Positions 29,213-39,098 of a stretch of 64,000 nt of DNA are shown in pieces. Both the position numbers and the translations under genes were made by a program. Origin of the DNA: Candidatus Endonucleibacter bathymodioli (GTDB lineage: Bacteria > Pseudomonadota > Gammaproteobacteria > Pseudomonadales > Endozoicomonadaceae); the NCBI GenBank assembly GCA_030674915.1, contig JASXSV010000010.1, positions 1-64,000 of the forward strand, in the 5' to 3' direction. Each line of letters begins with the position of its first letter. The first letter of the stretch is position 1. Below the pieces are notes generated by a model. The model saw nothing but the letters and a program-made list of their open reading frames with translations. It made no database searches and had not been told where the DNA came from.

Positions 29213-30178
29213 ATGCATACTCTGTATCCAGCCATAAAACCTTATCAAACTCATCGGTTAAAGGTGGGTTCAATTCATGAAATTTACATTGAAGAATGCG
29301 GCTCTCCTGATGGCATCCCTATTCTTTTTGTACACGGTGGCCCTGGTTTAGGTTGCAGTGAAAAGGATCGCTGTTTCTTTGATCCAGAGCGTTACCGAAT
29401 AATTCTTTTCGATCAACGTGGTTGCGGCCGATCAAAGCCATACGCAGTTCTTGAAGATAATACTATCGCTGATCATGTTACCGACATGGAGAGCATTAGG
29501 GTTTTACTAAAAATTAATAGATGGATGCTTTTTGGTGGTTCATGGGGCTCAACACTTGCTCTGCTTTATGGGCAAACCCATCCGGCGGCTGTCATATCAA
29601 TGATTTTGAGAGGAGTCTTTTTGTCCAGAGAGCAGGATTTCAATTGGTTATACAAGGATGGAGCTAACCGAGTTTTTCCTGACAAATGGCAAGAGTTCAT
29701 TGAATTCATTCCTGAAAATGAACGTGAATATTTGATTGAAGCATATCATCAACGCTTATTTGGTAATGATGAAATTGCGCGCATGAATGCTGCAAAGCAC
29801 TGGGCCACTTGGAAGGGTGGGATTACCACACTCAGACCTAGTCAGGAAGTGATGGACCATTTTTGTGATGCTCATCATGCCGTGGCTATAGCACGTATTG
29901 GGTGTCATTATTTTAAAAACAAAGTTTGGTTAGGAAAAAAACCGCTGTTATCCAGCATGAATATCATTGCACAAATTCCATCTATAATTATTCACGGACG
30001 TTACGATATGATAAGCCCTTTGGATAACGCTACGATCCTTGCCAGCCATTGGCCGGAGGCAGATCTACAGATTATCCGAGATGCCGGACACGCATCAATA
30101 GAGCCAAGTATAACGGATGCCTTGATTCTGGCCACCGATAAGTTTGCTAGAGAATTTAATTTCTTTGAAGGTAGTTGA
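29213..30178 (+). CDS. pip: Proline iminopeptidase
   Basis: Alpha/beta-hydrolase that removes N-terminal proline from peptides; cytosolic. 321 residues, normal length. Oxyanion-hole motif HGGPG (41-45), nucleophile elbow GGSWGS with S110, acid D265 (HGRYDMISP) and H293 (DAGHAS) make a complete triad. It is followed after 12 bp by dtd, so the two are probably one transcript. This intact operon is stranded between IS relics inside the WD-protein cluster. Confidence 0.96.
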   Translation: MHTLYPAIKPYQTHRLKVGSIHEIYIEECGSPDGIPILFVHGGPGLGCSEKDRCFFDPERYRIILFDQRGCGRSKPYAVLEDNTIADHVTDMESIRVLLKINRWMLFGGSWGSTLALLYGQTHPAAVISMILRGVFLSREQDFNWLYKDGANRVFPDKWQEFIEFIPENEREYLIEAYHQRLFGNDEIARMNAAKHWATWKGGITTLRPSQEVMDHFCDAHHAVAIARIGCHYFKNKVWLGKKPLLSSMNIIAQIPSIIIHGRYDMISPLDNATILASHWPEADLQIIRDAGHASIEPSITDALILATDKFAREFNFFEGS

Positions 30179-30190
30179 TGGAGTTAACTT

Positions 30191-30628
30191 ATGCGTGGTC
30201 TGATTCAGCGAGTTCAACATGCCAATGTTACAGTCAATGGTGACGTTGTTGGAGCAATTAGCGCAGGACTGCTTTTATTGTTAGGTATAGAAAAAGATGA
30301 TGATCACGCAAAGGCAGATAAACTACTAGAGAAAGTACTTAAATATCGAGTTTTTAATGATGACAGAGGTAAAATGAATCTTGGACTGTTAGAAGTGGCT
30401 GGAGAATTATTAATAGTATCCCAATTCACATTGGTAGCTGATACTAGAAAAGGGCTTAGACCTGGTTTTAGCTCATGTGCCAGCCCGGAATACAGTAAGG
30501 ATCTATATGAGTATTTTGTCGTTTGTGCTAACCGACTTCACGACAAGGTGGTTACAGGCCAATTTGGAGCTGATATGAAAGTCTCCTTACTTAATGATGG
30601 GCCTGTAACGTTTATGTTAAAGGCCTGA
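30191..30628 (+). CDS. dtd: D-aminoacyl-tRNA deacylase
   Basis: Removes D-amino acids (and glycine mischarged on tRNA-Ala) from tRNAs, a translation quality-control step. 145 residues, normal size. Family motifs SQFTLVADTRKGLRPGF and the C-terminal GPVTFMLKA (the Gly-Pro pair of the active site) are present. The ATG follows GGAGTTAACTT. Second gene of the pip-dtd pair. Confidence 0.97.
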   Translation: MRGLIQRVQHANVTVNGDVVGAISAGLLLLLGIEKDDDHAKADKLLEKVLKYRVFNDDRGKMNLGLLEVAGELLIVSQFTLVADTRKGLRPGFSSCASPEYSKDLYEYFVVCANRLHDKVVTGQFGADMKVSLLNDGPVTFMLKA

Positions 30629-30659
30629 CTTCTGCCGTTATACCAATCTTCTTTGAATG

Positions 30660-30780
30660 TGTGTTTTCATCCAGAGTCAGCTGTTTGAAATAGTTTCCTC
30701 TGTGTACCTAGTTTTGTTGTGTGAAAACTACATCTTACTCTCAAATTAATTCCAATTGTGTTGTTTATTGTAGCAGTAAG
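30660..30780 (-). mobile_element. IS30-A 5' fragment upstream of F-box-like gene 1
   Basis: Matches the 5' coding end of IS30-A (minus-strand LQTADS-type start region), ending near AATTAATTCCAATTGTGTTG. Equivalent fragments precede the paralogs at 35214 and 39099, so this piece was copied with the gene. Confidence 0.7.
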
Positions 30781-30789
30781 GTTTTTTTC

Positions 30790-30818
30790 TTGAAGAGATA
30801 TTGGGAATTGTGTATATT
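30790..30818 (+). promoter_or_regulatory. Sigma70-type promoter of F-box-like gene 1
   Basis: TTGAAG (-35) and TATATT (-10) separated by exactly 17 bp, 37 bp before the ATG. The same hexamers and spacing are kept upstream of all four paralogs. Confidence 0.7.
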
Positions 30819-30854
30819 CGAACTTTGATCGATTACATAGTAGGAAAATAAAGT

Positions 30855-32561
30855 ATGATACGGTATTTGATTTTTTTGATGGGTGTGTTAATTTTCTGTT
30901 TGGCTCAGGCTGGGCTTGAAGACGAACAAATAGTGGTTTTTTGCAAGAGTGAAAAGATTGAAGAGGAAAAAAACCGGATGGATCTTTGTCTTCTATGTGA
31001 GCAGTTGCCAAAAGAGATACAAGAAATGATTTGGGGTAGTTTTTCTCCAGTAGATTTTATTGATAATGGAGCTAAATTTAATAAGACGTGTATTAGTGAT
31101 TATAAAGACGATGGAAAGATGAAACTAACATTTGAAGCAGCGTTTGATAGTGTTTTTAATAAAAGATATTTTTCTGATAAGAATAATGCTCAGGGCTCTC
31201 ATCGACATGTTTTTTTCTCTGAAATTAAGTGTTCCGAGTTGCGTCGTCAGTCAAAACAATATTTTTTCTCAAATCGTTTGCTGGAAGCGGCTAAAGGCAG
31301 TAACAAGCTCTTCGCTTTGTTGATTCAGTCACTAAAGGATAGTGGTAGTATAAATCTTTCTTTTCGTACTTACTGTTCCAGAAAGTTTATGGTTGTGGAT
31401 TCAGAAGTGATTATAGCCACTTTTGAAACTGAAGGTCATGACAAAAATGGTTATTTTACTTCTATGCATTTCTTTACAAATTACAAGTATTATTCATATA
31501 GATGTGACTCTGAAGGCCATGAATGTGTTGCTGATAAAGGTGTGGATATTAGAGTTGGGCGTGTTAATCATGACTGTGTTTATGGGGTATACCAGGGAGA
31601 TATTAATAAGCTTATTTTAGCTGTAGATGAAGACCAAACCATTTTGATAAGAAAACATTGCAGAAAAAGTGAAGACTCTAATTGGGGTTTTTGTGATATT
31701 GGTTTTTTGAATAAGGTAATTCTTACTGATAATTTGGGAGCTATGTTATATATACCTGAAAGTAAGCATTTGGTGACATTTACACGTGATAGCAGTTGGG
31801 CAGTTTGGAGTTTAGGAGATAATGACGAATGTAGAGATAGTGAGTTTAAATTGTGTGAAAGATCAACTGGTTTTGACTCATTTCCAGTGTGTTCTCGAAA
31901 AGAAGATGGTTCAGCCTTGGGTATAGTAAGCAGGTACCTGCACCTAGGGCATGACCAAGGCTACAGAAAAGCTGAAGAAACCATAATGTTATCTAAACTT
32001 GTTCCATCTGCGCAAACAGCATCTGGTCAACAAGGTTTGGGCATGTCATTTACTTACAGAGAGCAATCTTTGCTGACCATGACTAATGTAAATGATAGAA
32101 AAGATTATAGTGTTGGTGCTTATTACCTTTATGGCAAAGATTCTTTGGTTTTCAGTAAACTGGCGATAATATCAAAAGGTGGAGAAGTTAAAATCTGGGA
32201 CATTGATAGTTTGCCGAACCGTCGGTTACTAACCTCATTTTTTATAACAAAGCAAGAAACCTCAGTTGAAGATAATTATTTATGTGATAATGTTTATTTT
32301 ATTGAGACACCGATTAGTCGCTTATTAGTAACCAAGGTAGGTATGTATATGGCATTGTGGGAGGAATGTGGTGATGACTATAAAAAAGTTCATATTATAA
32401 ATATTGGCGCAAGGAGCATCGCCTGTGTAAGCGAAAGGACTTATGGAAAGATCATAATATCTTTTAGGAGTGGGCATGTTCTATTTTGGGATATGTATCG
32501 TGTCGTACAAAGTAAAGGTGTTACGTTAAGTGAGGATCTTGTTGCGAAAAGTTTGGAATAA
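30855..32561 (+). CDS. Exported F-box-like / WD-like protein, paralog 1 (568 aa)
   Basis: Residues 1-19 are a signal peptide ([19 protein letters not shown]). A charged linker follows, then an F-box-like motif at ~47-85 ([14 protein letters not shown]…FSPVDFIDN) that fits the LPxEIxxxIxxxL pattern. The C-terminal half has WD-like blades ending in W residues: [46 protein letters not shown]-box plus WD40 is the layout of eukaryotic FBXW substrate adaptors of SCF ubiquitin ligases; bacterial F-box effectors are known in other families. A host-directed role is inferred. About 10 cysteines. Paralogs lie at 35.2, 39.1 and 41.4 kb. Confidence 0.75.
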   Translation: MIRYLIFLMGVLIFCLAQAGLEDEQIVVFCKSEKIEEEKNRMDLCLLCEQLPKEIQEMIWGSFSPVDFIDNGAKFNKTCISDYKDDGKMKLTFEAAFDSVFNKRYFSDKNNAQGSHRHVFFSEIKCSELRRQSKQYFFSNRLLEAAKGSNKLFALLIQSLKDSGSINLSFRTYCSRKFMVVDSEVIIATFETEGHDKNGYFTSMHFFTNYKYYSYRCDSEGHECVADKGVDIRVGRVNHDCVYGVYQGDINKLILAVDEDQTILIRKHCRKSEDSNWGFCDIGFLNKVILTDNLGAMLYIPESKHLVTFTRDSSWAVWSLGDNDECRDSEFKLCERSTGFDSFPVCSRKEDGSALGIVSRYLHLGHDQGYRKAEETIMLSKLVPSAQTASGQQGLGMSFTYREQSLLTMTNVNDRKDYSVGAYYLYGKDSLVFSKLAIISKGGEVKIWDIDSLPNRRLLTSFFITKQETSVEDNYLCDNVYFIETPISRLLVTKVGMYMALWEECGDDYKKVHIINIGARSIACVSERTYGKIIISFRSGHVLFWDMYRVVQSKGVTLSEDLVAKSLE

Positions 32562-32569
32562 CAAGGGAC

Positions 32570-32945
32570 TGTTACATGAGAAACTTCTGTAACGATATTG
32601 GTCATAGGCAGTGAGTTGAATCTAGGCTATTCCATATAAAGCGTCTTCCAGTCCTTAATCGCTAGGGATGTACAATTGCTGAAGAAAATTGGTTCTAATC
32701 ATGGATTCTCAGGATAAAGTGGTTTGCCACTTTTTTTTGAATAACAAGGATCAATAACATTGGTTATGCTGTAGCATGAGACAAATTTCTCTATTTCGGT
32801 TCTGAGTTCTTCTTTACGTAGTTTTTGACGTTTGTTAACGAATGAGTTTTTTGTGGAACTTAGTTGTGGGCTCATTGATAAATCCATGTATTAAATAATG
32901 TTGGAATTATCTCAGAGCTGGATCTTCATTGCATATTCCCTATGT
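32570..32945 (-). mobile_element. IS5-B transposase 5' relic
   Basis: Minus strand reads MDLSMSPQLSSTKNSFVNKR, IEKFVSCYSITNVIDPCYSKK, then NFLQQLYI and LEDALYGIA. Positions 32540-32940 match 43130-43530 almost base for base, including the end of the F-box-like gene; the IS5 piece travelled with the gene duplication. Confidence 0.82.
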
Positions 32946-33125
32946 TTCTTATTCCCTTGATTACTATACCTATCATGGACTGCAGTCAATTAATTCCACT
33001 TTATTGAATTCGGATTGCCAGAATTATTATAATTTATTTTAAGTAATGAACTATTTTGAAGCCAATGAGTCAAATGTTTATTAAGTGTATGTGTAATGCG
33101 AGCATAACATTTAGGAGTATTGGTA

Positions 33126-34550
33126 ATGAATGTAGATACAAGACCAGTAATAGTTTGTGACTATCAAGATAAAACCATGGTGGAGTCTAGTAGATGCCAA
33201 ACTGTTGAAAGTTTTCGAGGTAATATAATCCGTACATTGGATGGGTGCGTTAAGGCGAAAATGTCCATGAAAAAAAAGCACCGGTGACAAGTTTGATGGT
33301 AGAGTTGTCATACCTGTTGACAAGAATGAGTTTTATTTAGTTTCAACTTGCCGTGCTTCTAATCTGATAGCATGCATTGATGATAGAGTTGCTTATGTCC
33401 TTCCAGATAATGAATCTGTTGAAAGGATATTACCACATTTGCAGAGTATATTTGATGATGGGAAAATAATTTTACAAGAGGTTACAGAGTGTGAGGCGTT
33501 GAATAAAGAAACGCTGAGGGCCTCATTTTACAAAAATGGTGTTTTGATAAATAATAAGTTTTCTGCTTCTGGATTAACACCTGAAATATTTGCTGAAGCT
33601 GGAATGAAATTTTCTGGTAGTGAAGGCTACGATAAAGTTGTTTGCGCTTTAAATGAGAAGCATGCCATTATAGAATGGTAGATTAACGACAGTCCTGTTA
33701 GTGAGCATATTAAGCATTATCAAAGCATGCCATATAGAGGTCAACTTCCTTTAATGTTAGATAGCGAAGGCCGTGATGTAACAGGGAAAATATACGAACC
33801 ATTACTACCAAAAGATAGAATAGATAAGTTTGACTGTAATCCCTGTACTCAATCCTTCATCATCTCCCATAAAGATACTGTTCTTCATAATGCAGGTTAT
33901 AGCCCATTTGAATTAGCAGTAGATATTGCTTTTAAAACAACTGATGTTAACTCTGATGAATATATACTGAGCTTCTTAAACAAAAATTGTATTTCACCCA
34001 TTATGAAAAACCATTAAAGGAATTGTCTGAAACAGAAGGAAAGTATAAGAAAACACTTGAAATACATAGTGCTGAATTATTGGAATTTCGTGAAGCATTA
34101 TCAAAAAAAACCAATCCATCTAAGTTAGACTTAGATAAGATTTATGAGATTGACGAAGATATGAAAGTGATTGCAGTAATTAATGATATTTTTGAAAATA
34201 AAATAGTTGAACGTATAGTACATGACTTTGTATCAAAAAGTGCTATTTTATCTGGTATAAAGCAGAGGAACGAAATCACACCTACATTAGAATTAGACAT
34301 TACCAAAGCGAATGAATACATTAAAGCGTTACAAGTTAAGTTCGCCAAATACCACTTTCCTTATATCCATCTAAATAACCTAATAGGCGGGGGTGAGTTT
34401 GCCACGCTAGCTAGAACTGGTGGATTGGAATATAACTTGCAGAGCTCTACATTGAATCGCGAGACTCTCTTAAGAGAAGGTAACGATCTGTTGAGCATTT
34501 ATGCTAATATTTCGTCAATATTGAGAACAGATCTGGGTTTGCCATCATAA
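33126..34550 (+). pseudogene. Unrecognised ~470-codon gene, broken by two frameshifts and a stop
   Basis: AGGAG lies 8 bases before ATG 33126. The frame reads MNVDTRPVIVCDYQDKT… to an A-run near 33285, shifts, continues through VDKNEFYLVSTCRASN and a long open piece (33439-33681), meets an in-frame TAG at 33679, resumes in the same frame (33727-34017), shifts again near 33985, and finishes in 33987-34550 (YFTHYEKPLKELSETEGK … SSILRTDLGLPS). The last part is helical and charged. No signal peptide and no family recognised. Recently inactivated, or affected by base-calling errors in A-runs. Confidence 0.65.
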
Positions 34551-34734
34551 AGATGTTAGAAACATACAGTAAGCGCAACAGTCTGAAATTCGGGCTGTAA
34601 GTCGCTATTGATACATTTTAAGACATTCTCACATGGCAATTCATACCGAACATACAAAAGAAGATCTATCAATATCTATACCTAAAGTATTTGTAGTTAT
34701 TATGGGGCGACAAGTGATATAGATCCGAGAAGCT

Positions 34735-34895
34735 TAGGGAATATCTGAGTGAAGTAGTTTAGCCTTGCGATAAAATTCTCTGACTTTCGAGCTTATTTCA
34801 GCGTATTTTTTGATTTATTTTGTCGCTTTTTCCCATTTATCCGCTCTCTAGGCTGATTTAGGGCGCAATTATGCTGTTAAATCATTACGTTGCAG
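34735..34895 (-). repeat. Repeat family R3 (copy 3, inverted)
   Basis: Reverse complement matches the copies at 24.4 and 28.7 kb (AGCATAATTGCGCCCTAAATC, AGAGAATTTTATCGCAAGGC), bounded at its low-coordinate side by TTAGGGAATATC. From 34551 to 34734 I see nothing. Confidence 0.6.
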
Positions 34896-34904
34896 GTATA
34901 AATT

Positions 34905-35135
34905 TGCCATCACCATTTTATCTTCTTAGAGACTGTTTCAGTGGAGCGGTGCATAAACTACTAATTCTACGCGGCGATCATACGAGTTTGCTGAGGGATA
35001 TAGTAGTGTGTTTGCATCCATAGTCAGCTGCTTGAAATAGTTTTGTCTGCGTCACTTAGTTTTGTAGTTTGAAAACTACAGCTTATGAGCATTTTACTCT
35101 CACATTAATTCCAAATGTGTCGTTTATTGTAGAGC
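34905..35135 (-). mobile_element. IS30-A 5' fragment upstream of F-box-like gene 2
   Basis: Degenerate IS30-A 5' end, closely similar to 37735-37936. It ends in AATTCCAAATGTGTCGTTTATTGTAG just before the paralog's promoter. Confidence 0.7.
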
Positions 35136-35148
35136 TAATGTTTATTTC

Positions 35149-35177
35149 TTGAAGAGATATTAAAAATTGTGTATATT
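35149..35177 (+). promoter_or_regulatory. Sigma70-type promoter of F-box-like gene 2
   Basis: TTGAAG, 17-bp spacer, TATATT; identical hexamers to paralogs 1, 3 and 4, ending 36 bp before the ATG. Confidence 0.7.
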
Positions 35178-35213
35178 CGAACTCTGATCGATTGCATAGT
35201 AGGAAGGTAAGGT

Positions 35214-36926
35214 ATGATACGGTATCTGATTTTTTTGATGGGTGTGTTAATTTTCTGTTTGGCTCAGGCTGGGCTTGAAGACGAAGAAATGGTGGTTTTT
35301 TGCAAGAGTAAAAAGAGTGAAGATAGTAAAAATAGTGAAGAGGATAAGAATTGGATGGATCTTTGTTTTCTATGTGAGCATTTGCCAAAAGAGCTACAAG
35401 AAATGATTTGGGGTAGTTTTTCTTCAGTAGATTTTATTGATAATGGAGCTAAATTTAATAAGACGTGTATTAGGGATTATAAAGACGATGGAAAGATGAA
35501 GCTAACATTTGAAACAGCGTTTGATAGTGTTTTTAACAAAAGATACTTTTCAGATAAGAATAATCCTAAGGGTGCTCATCGACATGTTTTTTTCTCTGAA
35601 CTTAAGTGTTCCGCATTGTGTCATCAGTCAAAAAACGATTTTCTCTCAAATAGTTTGCTGAAAGCAGCTAAGGGCAGTAACAAACTCTTCGCTTGTTTGA
35701 TTCAGTCACTAAAGGATAGTGGTAATATAGATATTTTTGTTCGTTATTACTTTCCCAGAAAGATTGTGTTTGAGGAGTTAGAGAGGGTTGTATTTGTTTT
35801 TGAAACTGAAGGTCATGAAAAAAATAGTTATTTCACTTCTATGCATATCTTTACAAATTACAAGTATTATTCATATAGATGTGACTCTGAAGGTAGTGAA
35901 TGTCTTGCAGATAAAGGTGTGAATATTAGAGTTGGGTGTGCTAATCATGATTGTGTTTATGGGGTATGCCAGGGAGATATTAATAAGATTATTTTAGCTG
36001 TAGATGAAGGGCAAACCATTTTGATAAGAAAACATTGCAGAAAAAGTGAAGACTCTAATTGGGGCTTTTGTGATATTGGTTTTTTGAATAAGGTGATTTT
36101 TACTGATAATTTGGGAGGTATATTATATATACCTGAAAGTAAGCATTTGTTGACATTCTCACGTGATAGCAGTTGGGCAGTTTGGAGTTTAGGAAATAAT
36201 TCAGAAGGTATAAATAGTGAGTTTAAATTGTGTGGACAACCAACTGGGTTTGTCTCGTTCCCAGTGTGTGCTCGTCAAGAAGATGGTTCAGCCTTGGGTA
36301 TAGTAGGCACGTACCTAGGGCAAGACGAAGACTACAGACAAATCGGAGAAACTATAAATCTATCTAAACTTGTTCCATGTGCGCAAGTAACAGCATTTGG
36401 TCAACAAGGTTTGGGCATGTCATTTACTTACAGCGAGCAATCTTTGCTGACCATGAATAATAACAACAATATAAAAGAATATAGTGCTGCTGTTTATTAC
36501 CTTTATGGTAAAGATTCTTTGGCTTTCAGTAAGCTGGCGATAATATCAAAAGGTGGAGAAGTTAAAATCTGGGATATTGATAGTTTACCGGATCGTCGGT
36601 TACTAACCTCATTTTTTATAACAAAGCAAGAAACCTTAGTTAAATATGATGGGTTATGTGATATTAGTTGTTTTATTGAGACACCGATTAGCCGCTTGTT
36701 AGTAACCTTGGCAGATGGGGTTTTGATATTTTGGGAACAATGTGGTGATGAATATAAGCAAGTTGATATTATAGATCTGAACTACCTTAGTAGTAGTGAT
36801 ATACATAACATTATCTCTATAAGCGAAAGGACTTATGGGAAGATCATGATATCTTTTAGGAATGAATATATTATATTTTGGGATCGGTATAGTGTTGTGA
36901 AGAGTAAGGGTGTTACGGTAAGTTAG
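35214..36926 (+). CDS. Exported F-box-like / WD-like protein, paralog 2 (570 aa)
   Basis: Same architecture as the gene at 30855: identical signal peptide, an acidic-basic linker with a KKSEDSKNSEED tract (a small length difference from paralog 1), F-box-like [14 protein letters not shown]…FSSVDFIDN, and WD-like C-terminal half ([44 protein letters not shown]). Divergence between paralogs is concentrated around residues 170-190 and near the last blade; the F-box region is nearly unchanged. It ends at GVTVS, earlier than paralog 1, by an in-frame TAG. Confidence 0.75.
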   Translation: MIRYLIFLMGVLIFCLAQAGLEDEEMVVFCKSKKSEDSKNSEEDKNWMDLCFLCEHLPKELQEMIWGSFSSVDFIDNGAKFNKTCIRDYKDDGKMKLTFETAFDSVFNKRYFSDKNNPKGAHRHVFFSELKCSALCHQSKNDFLSNSLLKAAKGSNKLFACLIQSLKDSGNIDIFVRYYFPRKIVFEELERVVFVFETEGHEKNSYFTSMHIFTNYKYYSYRCDSEGSECLADKGVNIRVGCANHDCVYGVCQGDINKIILAVDEGQTILIRKHCRKSEDSNWGFCDIGFLNKVIFTDNLGGILYIPESKHLLTFSRDSSWAVWSLGNNSEGINSEFKLCGQPTGFVSFPVCARQEDGSALGIVGTYLGQDEDYRQIGETINLSKLVPCAQVTAFGQQGLGMSFTYSEQSLLTMNNNNNIKEYSAAVYYLYGKDSLAFSKLAIISKGGEVKIWDIDSLPDRRLLTSFFITKQETLVKYDGLCDISCFIETPISRLLVTLADGVLIFWEQCGDEYKQVDIIDLNYLSSSDIHNIISISERTYGKIMISFRNEYIIFWDRYSVVKSKGVTVS

Positions 36927-37004
36927 GATATTAGGAAAAGTTTGGAATAACAAGGGACTGTTGCATGAGAAGCTGCTGTAATGATATTGGTTATCTCTAG
37001 ATTT

Positions 37005-37936
37005 CAACAATAACTAACACCCTGACCCTAAAAACTCAATCTGACTAAAGTAGTTTAAGGCTTTTCTTGGCCGTATGTTGATTAGAAATTGAGATTCATT
37101 AATTTTATTTTTCGGCATGTCGCCAATATTCATTCCCTTTGGGGAAAATCGCCGTAGCAGGCTATTAGTATTGTTATTAAATCCACGTAGCCGTGAGTGG
37201 TTTGGCTTAGCAAAGTATATCTTACATCATAATTATTGAGCGATACTTGAGTGGCCGGAGAACTAGCCACCATTATCAAACGTAACTGTCTTACAGATAC
37301 TCTTGTCAGGCCGGATCACCTCTTTAATGACCTGTCCTACTGCTTTTTTGGTTTTGTTTTTAATTCTGGCTGTTAAAAGAAATTTTCATGCGCTTTGCAA
37401 TTTGCTCCAGTGTAAAGCCTAAGTAGCATGCGATTAAGTACCGTTTTTTAAGTGTGTAGACACATTGCGGTCGATTCGAAGGTTTGTTGTCCAATTTTTA
37501 TTCGTTTTTCAGTGCCTATATGCAGATTCCCCGGTATTCAGGCACACTTATCCCATGTTTTGACCATTACGAGGGCTTAATCGCATGCTCCATAAGTCTG
37601 CTGGGACTTTACCTGCCGACTTACCACATCAGTTCTTTTGTGAAACGTGGGCGACGTCTTGCGCCTTTGCAGGCTGTGGCTATGCTTCCTCTGCGTCATA
37701 AGCCCTAGAATGACAGTGTTTTAGCTTCTTAGAGACCGTTGTATTAGAGCGGTGCATAAACCACTAATTCTACGCGCCGAACATACGAGTTTGCTGAGGG
37801 ATATAGTAGTGTGTTTGCATCCATAGTCAGCTGTTTGAGATAGTTTCGTCTGTGTCACTTAGTTTTGTAGTGTGAAAATTACAGCTTATGAGCATCTTAC
37901 TCTCAAATTAATTCCAAGTGTGTAGTTTATTGTAGA
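37005..37936 (-). mobile_element. IS30-A copy, degenerate, with nested R4 element
   Basis: 3' end near 37020 (CCTAAAAACTCAATCTGACT), core near 37190-37380 (minus-strand ITFDNGG and related pieces), 5' HTH region 37690-37930. All frames are broken. A 163-bp R4 element splits it at 37426-37588. The intact IS30-B copy 1 begins at 37937. Confidence 0.82.
37426..37588. repeat. R4 MITE-like element (copy 1) inside IS30-A
   Basis: 163 bp with perfect 13-bp inverted ends (GCATGCGATTAAG … CTTAATCGCATGC). The interior (ACACATTGCGGTC, GTCCAATTTTT, TTTTGACCATTAC) matches 61873-62030 and the right end of the IS5 element at 40808-41334. The flanks rejoin as continuous IS30-A sequence, so it inserted into the IS30-A relic. 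Confidence 0.85.
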
Positions 37937-39015
37937 CGCGGATTTCAGTCATAAGTGCGCCATATTGAAAAAGTTGAGCCAGAGGGTACACTCACGGTTC
38001 TACCAAAAACCAATGTGAGACCACTTATGAATAAGCGTTATACCCACCTGACTCAAGAAGAAAGATACCAGATTTGGTCAGAGAAAAAAGCAGGAGTTTC
38101 AAATGAAATTATCGCCCAAGACTTAAGGCGTGATTTGAGTACCGTTAAAAGAGAGTTGGCTAGAAATACAGGGGCTAGAGGTTATCGCCCGAAGCAAGCA
38201 CATAATTTTGCGCAGGAACGTCATCAACAGAAACCAAAAGCGACCAAGATGGTAGCTGAACTGAAAGATAAAATTACTGACAGACTAAGTAAGCAGTGGA
38301 GCCCTGAGCAAATACAAGGACGCCTTAAACGAGATAATCAACCTTCTGTATGTCCCTCTACGATTTACCAGTTTATTCGAGAGGACAAAGCTGGGGTGGT
38401 TGCTTGTATCAACATCTTCGGCACAAGAAGTATAAGCAAAGAACAAGAAAGCCCGATGCACGAGGCCAGATCCGAAACCGTGTTAGCATTGATGATCGAC
38501 CTGGAATTGTGGATCAAAAAATACGTTTAGGCGATTGGGAAGCAGACACTGTAATTGGCAAAAGACACAAGGGTGTACTGGTTACATTAACGGAAAGAGT
38601 GAGTAAATTAAATTTGGTAAAACGTGTTCCTTCAAAGCACGCTGACGTGGTGACGAAAGCAATTATAACGATGCTCAAGCCTTACCATCAGACTTACTCA
38701 CGATCACATTTGATAACGGAAAGGAGTTCGCCTTTCATGAAAAATCAAGAAAAAGCTTAACGTAGATACCTATTTTGCTCACCCTTACTCCTCGTGGGAA
38801 CGAGGTTTGAATGAAAATCATAATGGTTTGATAAGACAATATTTGCCCAAAAGCCAATCTTTGGATAATGTCACTGACAAAGAAATTTTAGATATACAAA
38901 ACCGACTAAACCAAAGACCAAGAAAACTGTTAGACTTTAAAACACCTGATGAGATTTATAGTGAAATGGCGTTAGCTGCATAAATTTTAAGGGGCACTTA
39001 TGACTAAAATCCGCG
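37937..39015 (+). mobile_element. IS30-B copy 1, transposase frameshifted
   Basis: 1079 bp, nearly identical to the intact 1082-bp copy at 45684-46765. Ends are inverted (CGCGGATTTCAGTCATAAGTG and its mirror). A 3-bp target duplication, AGA, flanks it; the uninterrupted site is visible in the paralogous sequence at ~35131. Three one-base losses (in a G-run near 38392, AA near 38687, an A-run near 38742) break the transposase into frames 37955-38530 and 38350-38760. Confidence 0.93.
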
Positions 39016-39033
39016 AGAGTTAATGTTTCTTTC

Positions 39034-39062
39034 TTGAAGAGATATTAAAAGTTGTGTATATT
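39034..39062 (+). promoter_or_regulatory. Sigma70-type promoter of F-box-like gene 3
   Basis: TTGAAG, 17 bp, TATATT. The IS30-B insertion ends 18 bp upstream of the -35, leaving the core promoter intact. Confidence 0.7.
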
Positions 39063-39098
39063 CGAATTCTGATCGATTGCATGGTAGGAAGGTAAAGT

